NCBI RefSeq assembly: GCF_019904175.1
Contig: NZ_CP061913.1
Span: 6,014,001-6,078,000 of the forward strand
Direction of reading: 5' to 3'
Length of the DNA stretch: 64,000 nucleotides
Origin: Dactylosporangium vinaceum
Lineage (GTDB): Bacteria > Actinomycetota > Actinomycetes > Mycobacteriales > Micromonosporaceae
Every line of letters begins with the position of its first letter. Position 1 is the stretch's first letter. Of the stretch, positions 58,164 through 64,000 are shown piece by piece. Both the position numbers and the translations under genes were made by a program. The notes beneath the pieces were generated by a model. That model made no database searches. It was not told the DNA's origin and saw only the letters and a program-made list of their open reading frames with translations.

Positions 58164-58922
58164 TCACGCCTTCTCGAAATGCTGGTAATCCGTACCGTTT
58201 TTCCAGGCTCCGCCCCAGGAGAATCCCTCCGCCCGGAATGCCTGGACGGTCGGGTCACCGGCGACGATCATGCCTTTGCGCACGTTGCCGCGGTCGAGGA
58301 ATGCCGATCCGGCCGGTGGCATCACCCGGCCGCCCGGCAGATACGGGTTCTCGACGGTGTTGACGTCGATCGCCCGCCCGTAGGCGTGATTCGACAGATG
58401 CTGCGTGTTCGGCACATTGCGGCAGTTGAACGCCGAGGTGTTGTCGGCCGCCATCGACGTGTCGTCGCTGCCGCCGTACTCCTCGACGAGCGCCATGCCG
58501 CGGATGGGGAACCGCGCCGCCCGCAGCCGCTGGAAGACCCGCAGCGTGGCCTCGGCGATCGCCTTGTGCACGACGAGCTGCCCGGGTCGCAGCGCCCCGT
58601 CGAAGTCCACATAGGACACGTGCACGAGCCGGAGATCGTCGAGCCCGACCGGGCACCCGGGCCGCCAGGAGACCCCGGTCATGGCGGTGCGCAGCGCGGC
58701 CGGCAGCGCCTCGATCGAGTCTTGCGGGATCGATGGTCCAGACGCTGCGGGGGTACCCGCAGGGCCGGCGACGGGCGGCGCCGACGAGCCCGACACGCCC
58801 GCCGGGACCGGCGCCACCTGCGGCGTGGCGCCGCACCCGGTGGCGAGCAGGGTCAGGCCGGCCGCCGCGAGCCCGGTGGCGAGGCGACGGACTGCCGGAT
58901 TTGTCGGAAACGCTCGGCCCAT
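58164..58922 (-). CDS. M15-type D-Ala-D-Ala carboxypeptidase-like lipoprotein
   Basis: Lipoprotein of 252 residues, with lipobox LATGC near residue 30. A linker rich in Ala/Pro/Ser follows, then a domain with NTQHLSNHAYGRAIDVNTVENPY and DYQHFEKA, the zinc ligands (His, Asp and C-terminal His) of M15-type peptidases and extensin-like proteins. It should trim peptide stems of peptidoglycan at the cell surface. It is divergent from an L,D-transpeptidase gene, with only 19 bases between the two starts and a shared -10 box. The ATG at 58922 is close to that box, so the message is leaderless. Confidence 0.85.
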   Translation of the reverse strand: MGRAFPTNPAVRRLATGLAAAGLTLLATGCGATPQVAPVPAGVSGSSAPPVAGPAGTPAASGPSIPQDSIEALPAALRTAMTGVSWRPGCPVGLDDLRLVHVSYVDFDGALRPGQLVVHKAIAEATLRVFQRLRAARFPIRGMALVEEYGGSDDTSMAADNTSAFNCRNVPNTQHLSNHAYGRAIDVNTVENPYLPGGRVMPPAGSAFLDRGNVRKGMIVAGDPTVQAFRAEGFSWGGAWKNGTDYQHFEKA

Positions 58923-58929
58923 GTGTTCG

Positions 58930-58936
58930 ATACTAT
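58930..58936. promoter_or_regulatory. Shared -10 box of two divergent leaderless genes
   Basis: On the plus strand TACTAT (58931-58936) precedes the GTG at 58942 by five bases. On the minus strand TAGTAT (58935-58930) precedes the ATG at 58922 by seven. Neither start has room for a ribosome site, so one box may serve both genes. Confidence 0.6.
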
Positions 58937-58941
58937 GGGTC

Positions 58942-59877
58942 GTGCCGGTTGACCAGCGAGGACGCGCGCGATGGCGGTTCGCAGCAATCCCGTTGCTGTT
59001 GGTGACGATGCTCGCGGGGTGCGGTACCGAGGGCTACGCCGGTGTCACCGCCGCGCCTGCCTCGGGCGTCGCGACGCCCACGACGCCCGCCCCGGCCGCG
59101 CCGGGCACCGCCTCGTCCGGCGAGCCGGTGAAGTCGGCCGTGGCCGCCCGCCCGGTGACCACGAGCGGCCCGGCGGTCCAGGAGAAGGCCGGGCCCACGA
59201 CGACCGCCCCGCCGGCGGCCAACCCCGGCCGGTCGGCCCAGCCGGTGCGCACGACCCCGGTGCCGCTGCCGACCAACGACGCCGCGCGGCTGCGCACCCT
59301 CCCGGCGAGCACGAAGCAGGTCATCATCGTGCAGTCCGGGTCCCAGACGTCGACGTCGGCGACGCTGCAGGCCTACGCCCGTGACGGCGGCTCCTGGACC
59401 CCGGTCCTGGGCCCGATGGCCGCCCGGGTCGGCGCGAAGGGCTTCAGCGACAGCAAGCACGAGGGCGACATGACGACCCCGGCCGGGATGTTCGCCATCG
59501 ACGCCACGATGTACGGCATCAGCGCGGACCCCGGCGTCCGGTACGCGTACCACCGGGTCGTGACCGACGACTGGTGGAACGAGAACAGCGACACGCCCGG
59601 CTACAACACGTTCGTCCACGGCCCGAACCCGGGCGGGCCGAGCGAGGCCCTGTGGACGTTCGTCCCGCAGTACAACTACTTCGCCGTCATCCGCTACAAC
59701 ATGCCCGCGGCGCCGGGCCGGGGCAGCGGCATCTTCCTGCACGTGGCCAGCGGCAACAGCACCGCGGGCTGCGTCAGCCTGGCGCAGGGCGACCTGCTCA
59801 GCGTGCTGCGGTGGCTGGACCCGGCGGCCAACCCGCAGATCGTGATGGCGCCGACGGCCTGGCTCGGCCGGTACTGA
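58942..59877 (+). CDS. L,D-transpeptidase lipoprotein (YkuD)
   Basis: Envelope enzyme of 311 residues that can form 3-3 cross-links in peptidoglycan or attach proteins to it. The lipobox is LAGC near residue 26. A long Ala/Pro/Thr linker reaches about residue 115. The catalytic domain has VHGPNPGGPSEALW and the YkuD motif IFLHVASGNSTAGCVSL with catalytic Cys. GTG 58942 is chosen because of the -10 box just upstream; a longer frame is spurious. It diverges from an M15 peptidase, its likely functional partner in cell-wall remodelling. Confidence 0.88.
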   Translation: MPVDQRGRARWRFAAIPLLLVTMLAGCGTEGYAGVTAAPASGVATPTTPAPAAPGTASSGEPVKSAVAARPVTTSGPAVQEKAGPTTTAPPAANPGRSAQPVRTTPVPLPTNDAARLRTLPASTKQVIIVQSGSQTSTSATLQAYARDGGSWTPVLGPMAARVGAKGFSDSKHEGDMTTPAGMFAIDATMYGISADPGVRYAYHRVVTDDWWNENSDTPGYNTFVHGPNPGGPSEALWTFVPQYNYFAVIRYNMPAAPGRGSGIFLHVASGNSTAGCVSLAQGDLLSVLRWLDPAANPQIVMAPTAWLGRY

Positions 59878-59958
59878 GGGCGCCGACCACGGCGGTGCGC
59901 CGCACCCTCGAGGCAGTGGTGGCCCGTCACCCGCGGGACGGCCCGTCGTCGACCCCTC

Positions 59959-59976
59959 ACCTAGCATCCTAGGACG
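59959..59976. repeat. 18-base repeat copy 2 (ACCTAGCATCCTAGGACG)
   Basis: Differs at one base from the copy at 33942-33959. Lies between the convergent L,D-transpeptidase and DUF4037 genes, just before the hairpin at 59986. Confidence 0.6.
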
Positions 59977-59985
59977 CATGAGCGA

Positions 59986-60003
59986 GCGTGGCTGAAGCCA
60001 CGC
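59986..60003. terminator. Short hairpin between convergent genes
   Basis: Perfect stem GCGTGGC/GCCACGC with a TGAA loop, placed between the L,D-transpeptidase and DUF4037 stops. No T-run follows. It could end either transcript. Confidence 0.5.
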
Positions 60004-60019
60004 ACCCGCAATACAGCCG

Positions 60020-61087
60020 CTACGCGGCCGGGGCCGGCCGGTGGCCGGGGTGGACGGCGGCGGCCAGGGCCCGGGTCAGCTCGGGCCGGCCCATGACGTC
60101 GGTGCTGTCGGCGAACTGGTCGACGGCGCCGATGCGCCGCCCGCCCGGGTCGAGGACGTCGGCGAACCGGCCGGCGTCGATGACCGGGAAGGGGCGGTCG
60201 AAGTACGGGCGGCGGGTGGCGTTGACGGGCGGGGCGAGGCGGAGGCGGTTCTGCCAGGCGCCGGCGAGCTTGTAGGCGTCGCAGAGGGCGGACTGGCGAT
60301 CGGCGGCGTCGTCGGCGCGCAGCGCGTGGGTGAGGGCGTCGGCGATGGGTGCGCTGCCGGGCAGGGCGGCGAAGGCGGTGCCGAGCCACTTGCTGTACGG
60401 CGGGTAGCGGCGGGCCAGGAGCAGGCACAGGCGCATGACGTCGCGGGCGAGGCGGGCGGCGACGGTGCGGCTGCCGAGGTCGTCGCCGAGCTCGGCGGTG
60501 CGCCCGACGAACGCCTCCTCCTGCGCGATGCGGGCCCACTGGGCGGCGAGGATCTGTTTCCAGACGGGGTCGGGGTACCAGGCGAGGTTGGTGCGCAGGG
60601 CGGTGAGTTCGCCGGTGTCGTCGTGGTAGACGGCGCCGGCGGTGGCCTCGGCGAGCAGCTGGGTGGGGGTGGCGAGCCAGTCGGCGGTGGTGACGGTGGT
60701 GCGGGCGTCGAAGCCGAGGTGGCGGCGGGACCAGGTGGCGACGTCGGTGATGTCGACGCGGTGGTGGACGGGGCCGGTGGTGGGGGTCATCACCTGGACG
60801 CGTTCGCCGGGCGGGGCGAAGTTCGTGGGCCGGCCGTGGATGTCCTTCGGCAGCCGCTCGCGCAGTGTCCGGCTGAGGGCGGCGGCGTCGACGGTGGCGA
60901 GGTCGACGAAGAGCTGGAGGCGGGGGCCCCAGTCGTGGTCGGTGGAGCGTTCGGTGTCGAAGCCGAGGACCTCGGAGCCGGGGCCGATGCGGGCGGCGGC
61001 GTGCGGGATGCCGGTGAGCAGCGGCCGGACGCCGAGTTCGTAGAGGTCGCGGCAGAGCTGGAGCCCGGGGATGAACGGGGGTGGCAT
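60020..61087 (-). CDS. DUF4037 nucleotidyltransferase-like protein
   Basis: Soluble protein of 355 residues with DUF4037 features. Near the start, GSEVLGFDTERSTDHDWGPRLQLFVD resembles a nucleotidyltransferase active site (GS helix and a DHD-type metal pair). The helical middle and end (WKQILAAQWARIAQEEAFVGR, RDVMRLCLLLARRYPPYSKWLGTAFAAL) match the family. Biochemical role is unknown. It follows the carboxylase gene on the same strand with a 63-base gap. Confidence 0.85.
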   Translation of the reverse strand: MPPPFIPGLQLCRDLYELGVRPLLTGIPHAAARIGPGSEVLGFDTERSTDHDWGPRLQLFVDLATVDAAALSRTLRERLPKDIHGRPTNFAPPGERVQVMTPTTGPVHHRVDITDVATWSRRHLGFDARTTVTTADWLATPTQLLAEATAGAVYHDDTGELTALRTNLAWYPDPVWKQILAAQWARIAQEEAFVGRTAELGDDLGSRTVAARLARDVMRLCLLLARRYPPYSKWLGTAFAALPGSAPIADALTHALRADDAADRQSALCDAYKLAGAWQNRLRLAPPVNATRRPYFDRPFPVIDAGRFADVLDPGGRRIGAVDQFADSTDVMGRPELTRALAAAVHPGHRPAPAA

Positions 61088-61150
61088 CCGCTCACCGTAT
61101 GGGGTCCGGGCCGGGCCGGCCGCAGGGTTTCACGGCCGGCCCGGAGCGGG

Positions 61151-64000
61151 TCAGCGCTTGAGGCCGTGCTCGATGGCCTCGATGATGCGGGGGCGTAGTT
61201 CGCGGGCGCTGATGATGGCGTCGACGGAGCCGACCTCGACGGCGCGCTGGATGGAGTGGACGCGGTCGAACTCGGCGGCGACGGCGGCGAGTTTCTCGGC
61301 CCGCACGGCGGACTGGACCTCGGCGAGGCGGGCGTTGAGGGCGGCGCGTTCGGCGCCGGATGCGGTGGCGATGCGGGCCTGCAGGTCGGTGACGCGGGGG
61401 TCGGTGCTGGTGCGGTTGTTGACCTCGCCGGAGAAGACGACGGCGGCGGCGGGGGCGCCGCCGAGGACGGAGGCGAAGGAGCCTTCGAGGGCCAGGACCG
61501 TCATGTTGGGGTTGAGGGCCTTGGAGAACACGACGAACGCGCCGCCGTGGTAACGGGAGATGACGGTGAAGACGATGGGGCCTTCGAAGTTGACGATGGC
61601 CCGGCCGATCTCGGCGCCGTACTCGAGCTGGAGTTTGCGCATGGACTCGGGGGAGCCGTCGAAGCCGGAGAGGTTGGCCAGGACGACGAGGGGGCGGTTG
61701 CCGGAGGCGGCGTTGATGGCCCGGGCGACCTTCTTCGACGACTGGGGGAACAGGGTGCCGGCGGTGTAGGTGTCGGGGCCGTCGGTGGGTGGGAAGCCGG
61801 TGCGGGGCACGGAGCGCGACTCGATGCCGACGAGGCAGACGGGGCGGCCGCCGAGGTGGGCGTCGTGGACGACGGCGGTGTCGGCGTCGGCCATGCCGGT
61901 CCAGCGTTCGAGGGCCGGGTGGTCCTGGTCGGCGACGGCTTTCATGACGGTGCGGATGTCGAAGGGCTTCTTGCGGTCGGGGTTGTGCTGGGTGGAGAAG
62001 ATCTGCCCGACGGTGGTGAAGTCGCTGCCGGCGACGGTGTGCGGGTAGGAGGTGACGTCACGGTCGGCGGGGTCGGTGGTGGTGGTGCGGCGGGGGCCGG
62101 GTTCGCCGGGCGCGACGTAGGTGTGCTCGTAGTGGGCCATGAGCACGTCGCGGGCGGCGGGGAGGTTCGGGGCCCAGTACTGGGCCTGGCCGTTGGGGCC
62201 CATGACGCGGTCGTAGCCGCCGATGCCGTAGTTGTCCTCGGCGGAGATGCCGCCGGAGAAGTCGAGGGCCTGCTTGCCGGTGAGGACCATGGCGGAGTCG
62301 GGGGTCATGACGAGGATGCCCTTGGTGTGCATGAGCATTGTCGCCTCGGCGTTCCAGTAGGGCTGGGCGCCGACGTTGATGCCGGTGACGATGATGTTGA
62401 TCTCGCCGCCGGCCTGGGTGAAGGTGACGATGCGTTTGAGGGCGGCGGCGACCCAGTCCATGTTCTCGGTGCCCGAGGACATGGAGATGCGGGCGCCGGC
62501 GGACAGGGCGAACCACTCGACCGGGGCGTTGAGGCGTTCGGCGAGGTCGAGGGCGGCGATGACGCGGCTGCACTCGGGTTCGGAGAGGGCGCCGAGGGCT
62601 TTGGTGGGGTCGCCGAGGAGGGCGACGCGGGTGACGCCTTCGGGGTGGCGGGGGGTGGGGGTGGTGACGACGCCGGCGATGATGGCGGCGGTGTTCCTGC
62701 CCTTGGGCCGCTGGACGGGCACGAGGGTGCCGTGCTCGTCGAGGTCGTGTTCGGTGAAGGTGCCGCCGGGCCCGGCGAGCAGGCTGGTGAGCTCGTAGGG
62801 GTAGACGGTGCCGCGGCGGGCGGCGCGCAGGACCTTCTGCCGGTAGTCGTCGATGGGCTGGACGGGCTCGGTGGTGGGTTTGTCGACGGTGAGACGGGCG
62901 CCGTGGCCGGGGTCCAGGGTGATGCGGACGGCGACTTCGGCGAGGTCGCCGGCGGCGTTGCGCTGGCGGGCGAGGAACTGGACCTCTTCGAGGCCGGCGC
63001 CGGCGGTGGTGGGCAGGAGCCGCTGGACGAGGGTTTCGATCTCGTCCTGGGTCAGTTCGGTGGCGGGCCAGACGTACATCATGATGCGGTTGGTGTCGAA
63101 GCGTTTGTTCTGGGGGCGCTGGGCCTGGATGTTGCGGATGGCGTCGAGGCAGCCGGTGGTGATGTCCTCGAGGGCCGGGAGGGCGACGAGGCGGCCGTCG
63201 GCTTCGCGCAGGGCGGTGAGGTCGCGGACCTGGCCCATGGCGATGAGGCGCTCGTCGGCGGGGTTGGTCTTGGCGACGGCTTTGAAGAGGTAGATCTCCT
63301 CGTCGGCGGAGGGCAGCCGGGTGAGGTCGAACTCGCGGAGCCGGTAGAGCTGCAGGCGGTTGGCGATCTGGGGGTGCAGGCCGCGGATGAGGCGGTCCTC
63401 GGCGAAGCCGTCGCCGTCGGGGCGGAAGGTGAAGTGGTGGTGCATGACGGCGTGGCTGGTGCCGGCGACGGTGATGGTGATGCGGCGCACGCCGTCGGGC
63501 TGGGGGTGTTTGGTGAGCAGGTCGCCGAGGGTGGCGGCGATGGCTGTCGCGTCGGGCTGGTCTTCCCACGCGACGTAGACGTCGGCGACGGTACCGCCGG
63601 CGGCCGGGTCCTGGGCCAGGTGCCCGACGGTGTCGAGGGCGGCGCCGAGGGTGGCGATGTCGACGGCGGTGGTGACGACGCGGGTGAGGCCGGATCGGCC
63701 GGTGTGCTGGGCGGTGACGAACCGGCCGCCGGGCGTGTCGGTGGCTGTGACGTCGGTGAGTCCGCGGCTGCCGTAGTAGCGGCGGGTCAGCACTTCGAGC
63801 AGTGCGGAGTGGTCGGTGCCGGTGCGGCCGATGCGCTGGCCGATGAGCCGGACGAGGGGTTCGGCGGAGGCGACCATGGACTGGATGCGCTCGGCCCGGT
63901 CGGGGGCCTCGGGGTTGCGGTCGAGGTAGGTGAGGTCGGCGCGGACGGTGACGTAGACCTTGGCCCGGTTGCGGCGCAGGAGGGGCTGGGCGAACCAGCG
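61151..64000 (-). CDS. Large multidomain acyl-CoA carboxylase, C-terminal part (5' end outside window)
   Basis: Only the C-terminal 949 residues are visible; the frame runs off the window edge. The last 500 or so form a carboxyltransferase domain: GGISAEDNYGIGGYDRVMG, NGQAQYWAPN, LANLSGFDGSPESMRKLQLE, ISRYHGGAFVVFSKALNP and GGAPAAAVVFSGEVNNR. Before it lies a long region (LIGQRIGRTGTDHSALLEVLTRRYYGSRGL and on) that resembles the central part of the very large single-chain acetyl-CoA carboxylases. A biotin carboxylase and biotin carrier domain are expected upstream. It would carboxylate acetyl- or propionyl-CoA. Such fused enzymes differ from the usual actinobacterial AccA3/AccD pair. Confidence 0.85.
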   Translation of the reverse strand, partial: RWFAQPLLRRNRAKVYVTVRADLTYLDRNPEAPDRAERIQSMVASAEPLVRLIGQRIGRTGTDHSALLEVLTRRYYGSRGLTDVTATDTPGGRFVTAQHTGRSGLTRVVTTAVDIATLGAALDTVGHLAQDPAAGGTVADVYVAWEDQPDATAIAATLGDLLTKHPQPDGVRRITITVAGTSHAVMHHHFTFRPDGDGFAEDRLIRGLHPQIANRLQLYRLREFDLTRLPSADEEIYLFKAVAKTNPADERLIAMGQVRDLTALREADGRLVALPALEDITTGCLDAIRNIQAQRPQNKRFDTNRIMMYVWPATELTQDEIETLVQRLLPTTAGAGLEEVQFLARQRNAAGDLAEVAVRITLDPGHGARLTVDKPTTEPVQPIDDYRQKVLRAARRGTVYPYELTSLLAGPGGTFTEHDLDEHGTLVPVQRPKGRNTAAIIAGVVTTPTPRHPEGVTRVALLGDPTKALGALSEPECSRVIAALDLAERLNAPVEWFALSAGARISMSSGTENMDWVAAALKRIVTFTQAGGEINIIVTGINVGAQPYWNAEATMLMHTKGILVMTPDSAMVLTGKQALDFSGGISAEDNYGIGGYDRVMGPNGQAQYWAPNLPAARDVLMAHYEHTYVAPGEPGPRRTTTTDPADRDVTSYPHTVAGSDFTTVGQIFSTQHNPDRKKPFDIRTVMKAVADQDHPALERWTGMADADTAVVHDAHLGGRPVCLVGIESRSVPRTGFPPTDGPDTYTAGTLFPQSSKKVARAINAASGNRPLVVLANLSGFDGSPESMRKLQLEYGAEIGRAIVNFEGPIVFTVISRYHGGAFVVFSKALNPNMTVLALEGSFASVLGGAPAAAVVFSGEVNNRTSTDPRVTDLQARIATASGAERAALNARLAEVQSAVRAEKLAAVAAEFDRVHSIQRAVEVGSVDAIISARELRPRIIEAIEHGLKR

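Noticed and set aside
1..64000. CRISPR arrays, tRNA or rRNA genes
   Set aside because: I saw no regularly spaced repeats of the right size and no tRNA-like T-loop motifs by eye; a covariance-model scan would be decisive.

Overview
The window is high-GC DNA from an actinomycete. It has frequent GTG/TTG starts, very dense packing, leaderless-looking promoters, an Lsr2 nucleoid protein, mycothiol/F420-type families and a LAxTG-type surface anchor. Several small families (DUF6131, DUF6069, SPW, an 86-residue Cys/His protein) point to Micromonosporaceae, but that family-level placement is inference. I see no rRNA, tRNA or CRISPR array. Mobile DNA is limited to one decayed IS256-type transposase.

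Layout. 0-5.4 kb: PTS enzyme I, a secreted polysaccharide deacetylase, a DGPF protein coupled to its ECF sigma factor (with a candidate cognate promoter) and a PQQ-like propeller protein. 5.4-12.2 kb: small metabolic and membrane genes (YjbR, SPW, DinB, phosphoglucomutase, adenylate kinase, FKBP), a maleylpyruvate-isomerase-like relic and a frameshifted aminoglycoside-phosphotransferase-like gene. 12.3-17.4 kb: an MFS exporter and a MoxR-like ATPase plus VWA protein pair. 17.4-20.5 kb: a small membrane protein under a stress-sigma-type promoter, a membrane-anchored HTH protein and an I36 inhibitor. 20.7-31.6 kb: MarR regulator, TPR protein and MFS pump around a double palindromic operator, an orphan sugar-type permease, a kinase-like protein, the ABC-F/PPOX/Nudix operon and a large MFS pump. 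31.8-35.4 kb: IS256 relic, GntR-deoC operon, epimerase and divergent MarR. 35.4-39.4 kb: envelope/stress genes, an esterase plus ATP-grasp pair and a nucleotidyltransferase two-gene module. 39.5-43 kb: AI-2E transporter, acyltransferase plus acyl-ACP desaturase, and Lsr2. 43-49.2 kb: a fibronectin-III surface protein divergent from a GGDEF-EAL protein. 49.4-56.5 kb: ornithine-decarboxylase-like enzyme plus MFS exporter, then a xylose-type ABC operon with a ROK regulator. 56.6-64 kb: PQQ-like protein, M15 peptidase divergent from an L,D-transpeptidase over one shared -10 box, a DUF4037 protein, and the C-terminal part of a very large multidomain acyl-CoA carboxylase running off the window.

How genes work together. 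Translational coupling is common: eight four-base (ATGA or GTGA) overlaps, one TGATG junction and one longer overlap tie together DGPF/sigma, MarR/TPR, ABC-F/PPOX, GntR/deoC, the nucleotidyltransferase pair, acyltransferase/desaturase, xylG/xylH, decarboxylase/MFS and esterase/ATP-grasp. Several promoters read directly as regulatory circuits: the ECF-type box at 4178-4204, the MarR double palindrome at 23045-23072, the HutC-type GntR box at 32441-32448, paired MarR boxes at 34894-34940 and a SigB-type promoter at 17365-17391. The most interesting uncharacterised modules are the PspC/esterase/ATP-grasp cluster, the nucleotidyltransferase pair, and the leaderless bidirectional promoter driving two peptidoglycan enzymes.
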